From an uncultured Clostridia bacterium (GTDB lineage Bacteria; Bacillota; Clostridia; Christensenellales; DTU072): a stretch of 64,000 nucleotides of DNA. Below, piece after piece: positions 42,501 to 57,500 of this stretch. The notes under the pieces are model-generated. The model was not told the DNA's origin and made no database searches. It saw only the letters and a list, made by a program, of their open reading frames with translations. Within the stretch, counting starts at the first letter, position 1. Every line of letters starts with the position of its first letter. The stretch covers positions 1 through 64,000 of the forward strand of contig CAKQTC010000010.1 of the NCBI GenBank assembly GCA_934274515.1, read 5' to 3'. Both the position numbers and the translations under genes were made by a program.

Positions 42501-45500
42501 CAAAGACGGACTTCCCGAAGTAAACGGGTCGTTGTACGTTCATATCGGAACGGAATTCGACAAAGACGGCAACGGAAACAAGATATTCACCGACGAGGGC
42601 GGCAAGATTTACACCGCTACCGCGACGGGCGACAAAGTTAAAGACAAAGACGGCAACGAATACGAAATTTCGTCGCTTAAACTAAAAGAAAAACTCAAAG
42701 ACAGAGCGTTTGCGAGAGCGCACGTCGGAATAGTGGATTACGCCGACGTAGAAAAAGAATTTTTCTATCTCGACCTTACGCTTATCGATACGGTCAACAT
42801 CGCGAAAACCGACGTACCTTCGTTTAAGGGTCCGTTGACGACGGCGGCGACGGAATATACGAGCATAGCGGACTGGTCGAAAAATCTGGAAGTATCGGTA
42901 AACGTAGAACTTATGTTTGAGGTTTCCGCGTCCGAACCCACGACGGAATGGGATAAGGTAAACGACGTTTTGGCGCAACTTTTGCCGTCGGAAACGCTCG
43001 CGAATTACAGCGCGTTGTTAAAAACCGTTGTCGTAAGGTTTTATAACGACTATTTCTCAAACATATCGAGTAACAACAAAAAAGGACTTAACATCGGTAT
43101 TGCGATTAAAGGAACCATCGACATATCGGATATATTCGCAAGCGAACTCAGCGTGGTTATGTTCGACGCAGCCGAACCCGACGGTTCGGGTTATACGGCG
43201 TCCGACGGGTTGCAGTATAAAGTTATCGTAGGTATTTATCTTAAAGACAACAAGGCGTACGTTGACCTAGGATATTTCGGAATGGATTTGCTCGCTCTTA
43301 ACGACGTGCGCAACACCTATAAAGGCATAAGAGCGGCGCAGTTTGACGCGTTGTGGACGGAAACGTACATCGAGGACAAGACGAGCGGAAAAACGCTGTT
43401 CGTGTACGCGGAAGAAGGCGCGTTCATGGACGAAGCGTATCGGCAGACGATGCTTACGCATTTCCTTAACAATCAATATTCGCAGTATAAAGGCAACGTG
43501 GTATCGACATCGGGTAAAGGTTATTACGAAACCGAATTCCCGATAAGCGACTACAAGTATTTCGTTTGGAACGAAAGAATTTTGCAAGCGCAGGAAGAGG
43601 ATAAGGACGACTATTCCAAACTTTATTACGGCGACTTAAAACAGCATTACAACGTATACGTTTACGTTAAGAACGACATAGAAAAGGTGTTCCGTACGGA
43701 CAGCGGCGACAACACGCCGAAACTCAACCCCGGGTTCGTCAGATACGAGGTTAAACCGAACGGAGAGATACACGTTTACGACGGCAGAACGGAAACGTCG
43801 TTTGTGACGATTTCCCCCGTAATAAGAGACGGTAAATCTGTTACGCTCAACATCGTCGAAGTGGAAAACAGACTGCGTACGAACAGTTACGGCGAAAGCG
43901 ATTTCGATTATAAACTGTTCCTGTCGCAAATGAAGTCCGAGGCGTATAGCGGGTACACGGATTATATCAATCGGTACGTGACGTACTGGAACGCCACGAG
44001 AAAAGCCACGCCGAGCGTCGAAGCGACGATGAACGCCGCGTATATAAGCATCGTCGCGAAGAAGAAACAGTATTACAGCGTAGCGTACGTCAATTCCACC
44101 GACTTTACTACGGCGAAGAGTAATCTGTCGGCGACCATCGTAAGCGATATGCGTAAACTCGGCGGTTACGAATCCATGACCGCGGCGCAGATAAGAGCGA
44201 CCGAAGAGTATCAGGCAAGATACGAGAAAGCGGAAGCGCAACTCGTGCAAAAATACGTTGATTCGAAAGCGGAAGCGGCAGGCATCAACAAAGCGGACAA
44301 CGGGAACATGATAGCGTACACGATGCTGTCTTTGCTTAACGGCAAAGATATGGCGAATTTCGGCGTGTACTCCGAAACGAAAGCGCTTAACGCCGCATTG
44401 AAAGCGGAAAGCGAAAAACTTGCCCCGTCGAACGCGGCGAGCATCGTCGGGCCGGAATCGGGCAATCAAAAATCCTATCTTACCGACGCGGGCGCGATAG
44501 CGTTGCAATTCGTGTGGAACAAAGGCAAACTCACGTTTGAACTCACGCAGGAAGTAATTAACGCGGTTATCACCGGGTTGGGATACCCCGAACTCGGCGA
44601 AATAATAAACATCAACTATCTCGGACTCGGGATTGACCTTAACCACGGGGTAATGCTCGAAGTAATGGTTAAACTCGGCGACGTATATTCGATATTGCTG
44701 AAAATAAACAAACTCGAAGCGAGCGTCGATCCGAGCGAAAGGGATCGCTATGCGGTCAACGTGGATAAATTCGGCGACGTCGGTATGCCGACGGGTATTC
44801 CCGACTCGGTTTACGTGGAAGCGTCCGTAGGCATTACGTTGCAAAACGTGGTAAACAATCTTGCCGCGGCGGAGAACAAGGACGTTACGGATTACGACCT
44901 TACCGACTTACTCAACAGATTTTTGAGCAATTCGGCGTTTAAGTCGAGCGAACTCGACGCGTTCTACAACGAAATCGCGGAGAGAAACCCGGACAAGAAA
45001 GACACCCCCGAAGGAATCGTCGACATAAAGAGAATAGCGTGGCAGCAACTTTACGACAACTATCGTTTGGGCGAAACCGAAGACCAAAAGGCGCGCAGAG
45101 CGGAAATGGACAAGGTTTACGAGGCGACTTGGTCGGATATCGAGAAAAAGCAAAAGAAAGACGATCAAGAATATCTGGGAATAACGAAAGGTAGCGCAAG
45201 GCACTATGCTTTGTCGTGGGATAAACTCGTATCCGGGTCGGTTAAGATTAACCTTAACGAACTCGGCGTAAAAGTTATCGCGCAGTTGTTTGAAAACATC
45301 AACGCGACGTTGTTTGTCGACGCGGAAGCGCTCGTCAACTTCAACAATATTTATTCGAGTACGCTTAAAGTCACGATTAAGAGATGGCTCGGAGAAAAAG
45401 GAAAAGACTACGAAGTAGACGACGAAAACAAAATCGTAAAAGAACTCACGAACAACGAAAAGAGAAGAAAAGCGGAAACCGTGTTGACGTTCTACTACGA

Positions 45501-48500
45501 CGGTTCGGTAAATACGAGTTATTCCGAATTCCGCGGCGCGATTTACATCGATACGGATATATTCGGTATCGGGCAGGTAAAACTCGAAGACATAACGGTT
45601 ATTTGGACGGAAGTATTCAAATATTTCGGCACCGACCAGTTCGGCTCGGAAACGATAAAATCCGTTTATAAATTCTTCGGACTTGACGAAAACGGACAAA
45701 ACCCGCAAAACGCGCCTTACAGAGCGAGCAATGCGTCGTACGGAGCGAGTAACGCGGCGTACGGCGAAGAAACGGGCAAAGTGTTTAATGCCGTACAAAA
45801 CGCGGCAGGGGATACGGTAGTATACCTTACCGGCGAAGGCGTTACGGCGAAGACCTATCTCGACGTGATGTTCTACAAGGGAGAACTCGGCATAGGCGTA
45901 GCCAAATCCGCGGTGCTTAACGTACTTAAACAACTCGCCGGCATCGACCTTACCGATCAACTCGAAGACAAAATCGACTTCAACGCGGCGATAATGCTCA
46001 ATTTCAGCGACAACTTAGGCGTAGACGTCACGGTAAACTTCGCCAACGACAAGGGCGGCAAGAGCGCGATTAAGATAGGTGCGGGAGAAATAAGCCTTAA
46101 CCTTAACAAAGTGCCCGAAAGGCCCGACGAAAGCAGGTTCGTAGATATAGAAAAACTTGCAAACATCGGTGCGGCGATAGGCGGATACGCGTCGTTCGAA
46201 CTCGGGAAAATGGGTGAAACGCTCAACTACGACTACTTGTTCAAACTGCTTTACGGCGCGATATTCGACGACCGTGACCCCGGCATCGGACTTAGGGTAG
46301 GAATCGAAGAAAGCGATATTTTTGCTCAGACCAACTATCTCGAAATCCGCGCGAACGCGAATATGATGACTATGTCGAAATTCGACGGCATAGAACTTTA
46401 TCTTACGCTCACGTCCAAGAAAAACCACGATATATACGAAGAACTCGGCAAAGAAGGCGGTTGGCGCGCGATTATGGACGAGTATCTCGACAAGGCGACC
46501 ACTTACGAAAGACGTTGGACGTTGCTTAAAAACTATGCGTTGAGCAAAAACGACAATGCGGGCGATTCTTCCAAAACCGAAGCGGAAAATCTTCTTGCGG
46601 GCGGCGGAAAGTTCTTCTTTAACCTTATGGAAAAAATAGAAGACGAGATGGAAAACCTGTACGGCGCGATTCTTCCCGAAGAAAAGTATACGAAGTTCTG
46701 GAACGAACTGTACGGCAGATGCGGCGACTATTATATGGGCAACGTGCTCAGCCTGTTCGTTACGCTTAACCAAGGCGACGAGAGTTTAGGACAAAGCCCG
46801 ATTTACGGCAAGATTTATCTTAACCTTGCTTTTCTCGGAGTAGAACCTATCGTACTCGACGACGTAAGCGCGTTCGTTGTGGCGATAGGAAAGAGTTTCG
46901 GTATCGATTACTCGAAATTATTTAACAAAAACAACAAGAACGACGAAACCGACAAACCGTCCAACGCACCCGTTGCTCTCGCAAACGGCGCGACAAGCGC
47001 GATGAACGTGCTCGGTAGTTTCGTTATCGGCATAGACACGCGTGAAAACAAAGACTTTATCGCGGCGGAAATCACGAGTGCGGCAATATATTCCATACTT
47101 GCCGCGTTCGGAGTTAAGGACATCGAACAGTACTTCGGAGAAGACCCGAGCGGAGGCACGGACAATCCGTACTATCCCGCTTATTCGCCGAACCTTAAAG
47201 TAAGCCTGTTCGGGTACAACGAAGTAGACAAGAAGTACGACTTGCTCGGAGTACAACTTGACCTTAAAAATATGCTTAACCTTAAAATAGCGGTGGAAAC
47301 GCCGACTATCGACATAGCGCGCGGAAACAAGCGTTTCGTCATCAGGGAATACGCAAAGAACGAAGAAACGAACAAATACGAAGAATATTACACGACGATT
47401 GACCAACAGTGGGATACCACGCTCAAACTGTCGGTAGACGGAGGACTTTCGCTCGGAGCGAAAGACAGGGAAGACAACGAAGGCAAAGACCCGAAAATCA
47501 ATCTCGGGGATTTACTGCGTGTATTCTTAGGAGATAAGTTCAACGTAGACGTCGTTATCGACACCACGCAATCGATATGGGCGGATTTGCACTTCTATAT
47601 CGACGCGAAAGTCAACGTGATGAGCATATGGTCGCTTATAAGCAAAGACGAAGAAACGGGCAAAGCGCCTTACGAATTGCTTACCATACCCGAAATAATC
47701 GGCGCGGCAGGAGCGGAAGCGTATATCGAAATAGTTTCGAGAGAAAAACAACTCGACGCGAACGGCAACCCCGTTAAAGACGCCGACGGCAACGAAATCA
47801 TCAAAGGCGAAAAAGTCCTTATCGGTATCTACCTTATAAAAGAAAGAAACGACAACGGCGACGAGTACCTGTCGTTGTACGTCGATTTAGGCAGTCTTAA
47901 TATCAGCCCGATAAGCATAACCAACCTTACCGCGACGGGTTCGGATATTTGGAAGAGCCTGAGCAAACTGTTCGGAAAGACCGAAGAAGAAACCGCGCAA
48001 ATGAAAGCGAAAAACGTTCACGACGCGCAACTCGACATATTCGCTATGTACACCGCGATGAAAGCGAGCGAAGTCGCGAACGGAGCGAACGGCGCGAACA
48101 ACAGATATTCGTCGATTTCCGAAATGAGCGACAAGAGCAAAAAGTTACAATCGACGATTTACGGCGAAAACGGCGATTTTGAAACGCTTGCGAAGAGAAT
48201 AAATGCAGGCGAAAAACCGATAGAGAACGCGGCTACGAAAGCGAGCAACGCGGACGGGCAGATTATGGACGACTTCATATCCGTAGTCGTAGGCAACGAA
48301 TACGGCGTGACCGTAACGGCGGTTGCGGCAGTTCTCATCAAGATGCTCGACGAGGCGTTCAACGACGAAAAGAGTATATCTCGTCGTGCGTTTACCGCGC
48401 TTATAGAAAAACGTATAGCGGACGAAATCGAAGCGGAAAAGAAAGTTTTGAGCAATATATCCAAAAATATGGACAACTTGCTCGCAAGTTTAGGCAGGGA

Positions 48501-51500
48501 AGACGTAATAGTAAGCAAGAGCGAATCGTGGGCTGCGCTTACCGCGGAAAACGGTAACATTCTGCCCGCCGCGCAAAAAGCGACGACCAAGACGCTTTAC
48601 GACGGCATTGTGGCGAAAGCGACAAAAGACGGGTTCAGCACAGCGACTACAAGGGACGAACAAGTCTTGCAGTCCATAGCGTGGGACGCTTATTACTGGA
48701 CGATTAACGGCGTTTCTTACGACGACGCGGTAAAGGTTTATCCGAACAGAGCCCAGAATTCGGGAGACGGAAAGAAATACGATATAACTCTCGATAAGTT
48801 CAACGAATACACTTCTCTCGGCATTAAATCCGGCGACACGACGTTAGGCGGACTTATCGGCGGACTTACCGACAGACTTAAAGACGCGTTGACCGAAAAC
48901 GAAAGAGTGGTGCTTACCGCGGTAGAGTATACCGAATATTACTATGAGGCGGCGGCGTTCGACAACTACGTACGATATCTCGAAGATATGTTGTACGTGC
49001 TTAACAGAGTTTACGACGAGGCGAAAGCGAAAAACACGCATCCCGGAACGAATAAAGAACTTTATAACAAGCAGATAGCGTACGATATTCTTACTTCGGA
49101 CAACGGAAGCCGCAACTACACGTTGCCGGCGATAAACGGCGGCTCGCAAACGAGAGATTTCCATCTCGATGCCGAAGATTACACGCTGTTTATCGGCTGG
49201 TACGACGCGTACCTTAAAGGATACGAAACGGCAGGGGAAACCGACGCGAAAGCAAAGACGTGGCAAGACGTCGTCAACAGGTATCAAGCCGCCTATGCGT
49301 CCGTTGTCAACACGATAAACACGGTAAACGCGAGCGCGTACAATTTGTTCTACGGCGCGGGCGTTACCCTCGACGAAGGAGTACTTCCGTTCTCTACGGC
49401 GAGAGCGGCGGGTATTACGTGGTATGCCAACCTTAAAGTACCGGTTAAGTACAGCGGTTTCGACGCAAGGTTCAGTCTTACGTTCAAGACGTACGCGTGG
49501 GAGTATCTCGTAGAATCGGGTTGGGTGGAAAAAGTCCACGAAACGCGGTTTATCTCGGCGGAAATGGCGAAAATCACGTCCGCCAACAAAGGCAAAGACC
49601 AAGAAGCGTATAAGAACTACGCATGGCCGAAATATTATTCGGACGTAAAGACCCTTACCGAAAAAGGCGAAGGGTTCGGATATGTGCTTGCGCGCAACTG
49701 CACTTACGTACTCGAAGAGGCGAAGCAGGGTGCGGAAGTTAAATATCGCAAAGACTTCTCGGACGCGGATAAAGACGCGGCGGGAAGAACGACGTGGAGA
49801 CTCGTTAAACTCGAAGACGATTTGCTCAACACGATGGACGAACTGTTTGTGTCGTCACGTTCCGACGTACCGAGCGTAATAGTCGATACGGCAGGCGGCG
49901 TAGGTACCGTGCAGGTAGGGTTGCTCCACGCGAACAATCTTGTATCCGTTCACGTATGGCTCGGGAACTTGGAAATGGGCTTGGCGTTTGTGGGCGCGGG
50001 ACTGTACCTAGACGAATACGACCTTAATAAGAGCGTGTTTATCGCGAAGAAAAATGAAGGATACTGGCAACAGGAAGAACGTCAACAACTCGTTGCCGAT
50101 TATATTCACGAACTTCCCGACGGACATTTCGCGCCGTTCGATAAAGACTTCAAATACGTTTACGCGAAACTCTCGCTCGACTTCGATTTAGACGCAGATC
50201 AAACGAGTTTCAACCTGCAAAAACTTATCGACGTCGTTATGGCGGATCTCGGTATAAATATCGAAATCGCCGGGAACGCAATCGGGCTTAATCTTATACT
50301 CGAAACGTTGCAAGTCATATCGAAGAAATTTAGGCTCGAAGTGGAAGCGAGAGTAAACCTGTTCGACCTGTTCAAAGGCGAACTCGGTACGACCGACCTT
50401 GCGCTTACGTTGTACGCGCTCGAAGGCGGCGGCGACAGAAAGATACTTCAAATCGCGCTCGGTTCTTATATCGATTCGGAAGATGGCAAAGCGAAAAACT
50501 TTGTCTACGTCGATTTTAGTCGGTTTAACATTCAAAGATTGATAATCCGCGACGCAATCGAGTACGTAAGAGACTTGTTCGGCGGAAAAGCGGCAAACGC
50601 GTTTGCTCCGTACGATTTCGACTACGTCGGTTCGGTACCCGAACTTTTAGGCGCGGCGATGATGTACGGCGTCATGAAGAGTGCCGACGAAGACGGAGTC
50701 GTCGCGTCCAACGCGTCGGCGTCCGGAGAAAACGAAAAAATCGATATAAAACTCAGCAAAGCAGGATTGTCAACCACGGTAGCGTCGGGAGCGATTTACG
50801 CGTTGCTTAACTTCTTCGGACTTCCGCAGATTGAAAAATACGTAAGTAAAGCGGTTGACCTTACGCTCGGCGTGGACATTTTCGCGGTAGACGACGATTT
50901 GATAGGGAAAGATTTCACCGACGCGGACAGGGATCTTATAAGATTGTCGATTGCGCTCAACTCGCTCGGTAAAGACGGCACGACCGCGGATTCCACGGGC
51001 GTACGCTTAGACTTCGGTATACATAAAGCCGAAGTATCTCTCGACCAAAGAAAATTCGTACTCGGAGCGGACAGCGCGGCGAACCTCGAAAGCAAACTCG
51101 ATTTGCCTAAAAACGACAAAGGCGAAAAACTTTACGCGGAAATAGCGGAAGAATTGCCGAACTTGGTATTGACCACCACTATCGAAGTGCAGGTTAAGGC
51201 GGAAGAAGTAAGCAGACAGGACTTTAACAAAGCCCCGATAAAGAATATTCTCGACACGCTCACCAAAGAAGGTAATTTGTCGAGCATAATCGGACAGATA
51301 TTCTTTGAAATTTACGACGACCACGATATGACGCTCGCAATCGACGTTGCGGCGGACGTGGATCTCGGCGACGGCTCGGATAAGAACTATCTCGACCATA
51401 TAATAAAAGGTTCGATAGTGCGTATTCAAGTAAGAGCATGGCACACGAATACGTCCACGAGCGAAGGCGACGTAGAAGAACTCAAAAAGAAAGTTTGGGC

Positions 51501-54500
51501 AACCCTAACCTACTATGAAGGGGCGCTATACGTTGACCTTAGCGCGCTTAATATACAGAAAATCAAACTCGACGATGCCGCAGGACTGGTGTTCGGCAAA
51601 GGCGAAAAAGCAAAGAACGCATGGACGGAAGTAGGCGAGATGTGGAAAGCGGCGTCTACGCTTACTACGAGAACGAATCTGGAAGCGACGATATACGGCG
51701 ACAGCGACGGTATTTATCTTATGATAGAAAAAGCGGCGATAAGTTCGCTTATAGGAGTACTGGGCTTCGGTTCTCTCGAAGTGGTGACCGACGCGCTTGC
51801 GGAACTTTACGTCGAAGCGATTAAAGTCGGCGGCGACGCCATAAGTTTAGGACTCGGCGTAAACATAGCGATAGATTCCAAGGGTACGATATTCATAGAC
51901 GGCGGCGAGAGCGGCATAAAAGACCCGAACAGGGGCAATAGCGACATAGACGCGACGTTTGTCGTACACGCAGGCGTACGCGGAATTTACATAGGATTCC
52001 ACAATCTCGAAGACTGGTCGCCCGTTAACTCGACGGAGTACAACGAAGTAAGAGAAATCAACGTAATCAAACTCGGTACGCAAGCGTATCTCGAACTCGG
52101 TAACGAGAAGGGAACGTACGAACTCAAAGCGCTTATCGAAACGTTGCTTAAAAAACTCGACGTTAACCTCAATCTCAACAAAGAACTCCAAGGGATAATC
52201 GAACTTCTCGACGCAAACGACGTTAAGTTCGAAATAGCGGTTGACCTGGATCTCGGAATAGGCACGATAATCAACGACATTCTTTCCGGAACCAAGAGTT
52301 TCGGGGACGTGTTACCCGACGATATAATGACGCTTATCAAAGCGTTGCAGGCGAAAATCACGCTTAACATCGTAAGAGAAGGCAAAGCGAATTCCAAAAT
52401 AGTACTCGCGCTTATTCGCGGCGACGCGTATCTCGACCTGTCCGGACTTAACAAGACGCTCGGCAAAGGAAAGATAGAAAACGCGATAGAACTCATCGGT
52501 TCGCTTATCGGCGGAGAAGCAAAGAAAGGTTCTTACGTAGCGGAACAGGCGAGCAACGCGACGCAGGCTTTGGCAGGACTGGTAAACGCGCTTGCGAAAG
52601 CGAAAAACGGTTCTCCTGCGGTTAGCGACGCGGAACTCAACGCGCAATACCTGCATTTTGCGTTAAGCGGAGTGGAAGGGCTTACGGTTACGGTTATTTA
52701 CGGCGCGGTTAAGAGCGTCGTGCGGTATTTGCTCGGCAGCGAATCCCTTGCGGAAGTCATAGATATGATTTCTCTCGTAAGCAACCCGTCCGCGTCGGCG
52801 AATCTCGGTTACGACGTGGAACTCGGACTCAGACTGATCGTACCGAGCACGGTATTCAACGATAACGATTTCAACAAGATGAACGCGCTCATGGAAGACG
52901 GTAAAAACTTCTTCGGATACGGCAAAGAAAGAGTAGAAGCGTTCACCGACGAAAAACCGTTCCTCGACCCGAACAAAGACGGACAGGGATACAACTACGT
53001 TATCAACGCGAACGGGCTTACGGTAAACAAGTTCGCGCGGGCGATAGCGGAAAAGACTTTACTTTATAAGAAATACACGATAAGCGACACGGAAAAGGCG
53101 AACAAAGTCAACGAACTTATACGTACTACGTTCCTTGCGAACGGCACGTCCGTGGAAAAACTGTTGGCAAACTACGCGGCAAGATACGAATTCTACGACG
53201 AAAACGCCTGCAAAGTCGCGCTTTACGACTACTTGCTCATAGAAGCGTACGAAAACGGCAAAGACTTCGAAACGTATTTCGGCGGTTCGACGAGTGAAGA
53301 CAAGACCGTTGCGGGGAAAGTGTTAAAAGATTACCTGTACGGTAATGAAGAATCGGGAATACCGAAAGCGTACGGCGAGTTCGAAGCGTTTATGAAGAAC
53401 GTGTACGACGTCGAAAAAGACGTTGACCAAGCGGCGTACGATTTTGTGACGGCGTATTTGAAAGGGCTTATCGTATCGAGAGACGCGTGGCTCGTGCTTA
53501 TCGGCGCGGAGATAGAAACCGTCGGCGACGGACTTATTATCCATAGCAAGAAATACGACGACTTGTACGATGAATTGTTGGTCGAAGCGTGGGAAGAAAA
53601 ATTAACTCGCGTAGACAACGCGATTAAAGCGAACGAAAGTTTTGAAACCGAACAAAACAAGACGGCGTTTGCCGAAGCGTGGAGAGAAAAGGCGTATATG
53701 ATTTATTCGGAGAGTTACGCTAAGACGACCGCAGGCGAAAGAGATTACCGCGCGGTTGCGTACGAAGAACTCACCGAATTGTTGGAAACGAGCGCGACAA
53801 TTGAACTCAGCGGTATGCGCAACGACGACAAGAACACGTACAAGAGCAAACTGTGGGACAACGCGATGATTTATACTTATTGCGATCCTTCCGCGGTAGC
53901 CATACTCAAAGGCGTGGACGAAATAAATACGGAAGGTTCGGATAAGGAAACGGCGTTTAGAAAAGCGAGAGAACTGATGCACTCGATTACGAGCGGTATC
54001 GAGGCGTACGCTTTGGAAGCGTTGACGGGTTCGAACGCGAACGGCAAGGATATGCTTACCGGAGAAGAAGAGATTTCGCTTGCTTACGACCTTATTTACG
54101 ACTTCAAGAGCGCGGTGGCGGGCGTTAAGGAATACTTCGGCGGAAACGTGGGAGACTCCACGCGTAAACTGCTTGCGGCGATAGGCAAGAGTCTGTACGA
54201 AAAGGGATACAAACTTGCAGGCGCGGGAAGCGGCGGCGCGATGTCGAACGAAGATTACGCGAAGTTGTACGAAGAAGCGTACGCGTTGAACAAAGAGTTG
54301 TTCGCGCAGTTTATCGCCGGCGAAACGGCATATACGAACTATATGCATAAATCGTTTAGCGAGAAAGCGTGGGACGCGCTCATCGGCGGACTTAACTTCG
54401 AGATAGAAAATACCGACGATTTCCTTAAAGCGGCGGAAGCGTATATTAGTGGCGATTCCGTAAGCGGAACGCTTTACGAGTCACTTGTAAGGGCAAACAA

Positions 54501-57500
54501 AAAGACGCTTATGTATATTCTCGAAAATATACATTACGATTATTGGAAAGCGAAACAATCGATAGCGGCGCAGGGCGGTAGCGGAATAGACGAAACGTTG
54601 TTCGACGCGTTCGGAAAAACCACGGTGGCGATGTATGCTACCGATGGTATGATAAGCGCGCTGACGAATATGATAAGCGATTCGTTCTCGAAAGAATACG
54701 TTTACGCTATGGCACTCGCGTTTCTTGCGGCGAGAAAAGCCGCTCCGACGCTTGCACCCGCGTTTGAAACGGACGGACTCGGAGTAGTAGAACCTATACT
54801 TGCAGGCAGCGACGACAAAACGTTTATCTATGCCGCGGCGTACGGCGCGCTCGCGAAAGTGGCGACGGGTAACGCAAGCGACGAAACCAAAGCGGCGGCT
54901 GCGCTCGCAAAGAAATATTACGACGCGTTTACGTCGTCAAAAGAATTCTATTCCGACGAAACGGCAAGACTGCGCGTTGACGAGTTTGCGGAAATAGCGG
55001 CAAGACTTTACGTCGGCGCGACCGCGACCGTTAAAGGAGAACTCGAACTCGCGGCGTACTACTACGGACAGCGTTCGGACAGAATAACGATTGCCGGCAC
55101 GGATATGAACGCCGAAGAAATGAAGGCTTTGGAAACGTTGAAAAAAGCGAACGGCGAAGGTTCGCCCGAACGCGACCTTAAAGACGCGGCGTACAGACGC
55201 GTACTGCGCAGTTCTTCCACGGCGGAAATGTACGAAGAGTACTTGGCGGTAAGAAGTAACTTCATTTTTGAAGTCATCTATAAGAATTCCAAGGAAAACC
55301 GCGAAGCGTTGAAGAGCATTATACTCGTATCCGCCGACGCGGACGTCAACAATATGGCAAGCGCGGTTATCGGAGAAGGCACGGCGTTTACCGCGGAAAA
55401 CATAGATATTTACTATGAAATTTACAACGAAGAATACAGTAAAGAACTCGGCAAATTCATAGAAGAAGTCTATAAAGAAAGTATAGAAAAATCCAAGGAT
55501 ACGAACGAATCGAAAAAATCCGTAAGTCCGATACTCGAAAAAGCACTCGAAACGCTTGTTTACAAAGTATTGTATAACAAACTTACCGTTAAAGAACAGG
55601 CGGCGACGCTTATCGCGCTTTATCGCGAAGCGGAAACGCTCAGCGCGGATATTAACGACGCGCAATACGCGTTGATTAAAGAGTTCTATAAAGAATTCGG
55701 AGAAGCGGTGTCTGCGTTCGCGACCGAAAGCGGCAACCTGAAAGACGTCGCGGAAGAACTGCTCAAAGGCGAAGGGTATTCGAACAACGCTCTGCTCGGC
55801 GAATTGACAAGCAAGGAAATTATCGATTACTACAACAAACTCATAGCGGGGCTCGGCGCAAATCTCGACGCGAAAGTCGTGGAAAAAGACAAACCCCTCG
55901 TTGCGGGAACGGCAAACGACAAAGTTGCCGGCAAAATGTACGAAACAATCAAAACGTTCCTTGACGACGATAAGGCGTTCCGTAACAACAAGAACGAAAC
56001 TACCTACAAAGCGGAAACCGTGGATAATCAACCCAAACAAGACGATTTAGGGTACGATAAAATTAATAAGATACAAAAAGTAAGAGATTACTTTATTGTT
56101 ACGCATACGCTTTCTATAGACAACAGCATAAGTTTCCCGATGTACAGCGGCACGTCTTCTATATGGAGAATGCTCGGTATCGGCGAAATGCCGTTCAGAA
56201 ACCCCATAGAGAACAAGAACCGTGCGACGAAGATGGTTCTTAGCGACGGAACGGTAGTTCCTGCGGCGTGGACGACGAGCGGCGGCGACGCGCAATGCTG
56301 GATAGAAACGGCGTATTCTCAAGAAGACGAATTCTCCATCGAATACGAATACAAATCCGAAGGACCCGATTCGCCCGACGAAGACGAGGCGGAAGCAATG
56401 GAAGCGGCTCGCGACGAAGCGCTTAACGCTTACATTAAGAGCGAGGCGTATAAGGCAAAAGTCGCGGCGCTCGTAGCGGCAACGAAAGCCGCGTTCCGCA
56501 AAGACGTAAACGATCTTATCAAGTTTACGGGAATGATGCTCGGCACGGAACCGATGACCACCGACCCGTCCGTAAGCATACCGAAGTTCGACGTTGTCGG
56601 CGGAGCGAGCGACAGAACGTTTATTAACCTTGTCAACGCGGCGAATACTGCGGAAAAGTTGTACGCATACGCAAACAGCGCGATAAACGCAATGAATTTG
56701 TGGATGGAAGAAGTTGAAGAAATCGGCGAGAGCACGGTTGACTTCGCGACGTTCAAAATAAGCGCGCTCAAACACTTCTATTCGTATCTTAAACCGGTAG
56801 ACAACAGAGAATACTACAAACATTACGCGCAGACCGGCGCGCTCGGAAAAGTGCTTGACGCACTCAAGGCGGAAAATAATTTCGTACCGGCAAACGGCAG
56901 CGAACTCGAACGTCTTGCGACCGTTCGCGACAAGATACACGGATATTTAGGCGAACTTAAACTAAACGAAACCACGGAAGCGGTCAGCGGAGAAAAATCG
57001 CGTGAACTCGTATACAAATATTACGTCGAGTTAAAAACCAAAGCGTCCGCCTGGATAAGTTACGAAGACGTTAAGACCACGGCGGGAAGAACGCTTGCCG
57101 CGATACTTACCGATATGGCGGAACAGGTAAGACTGCTCTCGTTCGAGTATTACGCGTATACCGTATACCGTTTGTTCGACAGAATGACGGACGAAGGCAA
57201 GACGTATTCGGGCGGGAAAAAGTTAAAGAAGACTGAAGAATGGTACGAAGGCATATCGAAGATGAAAGAGACCGACCAGGCGGCGGTTAAAGCGATTTTC
57301 GATAAAGTATTGTACAACGTAACGCTTTACACCTGTATGGACGAAAGCACGACTGCGGAAAAGGATAAAGAAACCGTAATCGAAATGCCGTTCTCGTCGT
57401 CTACGATGTATATGACCAAAGAAGAGATGGCGATTTTCGCGGAAATTCTCTTCAATATGACCAAAGAAAAGGCAAAACAGTATTATCCGTTCGATTACAC

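Noticed and set aside
43636..44844. Minus-strand frame of 402 codons, and many others between 39500 and 64000
   Set aside because: All lie opposite the continuous giant reading frame and have Arg/Phe/Val-rich translations typical of reverse-complemented codon bias.
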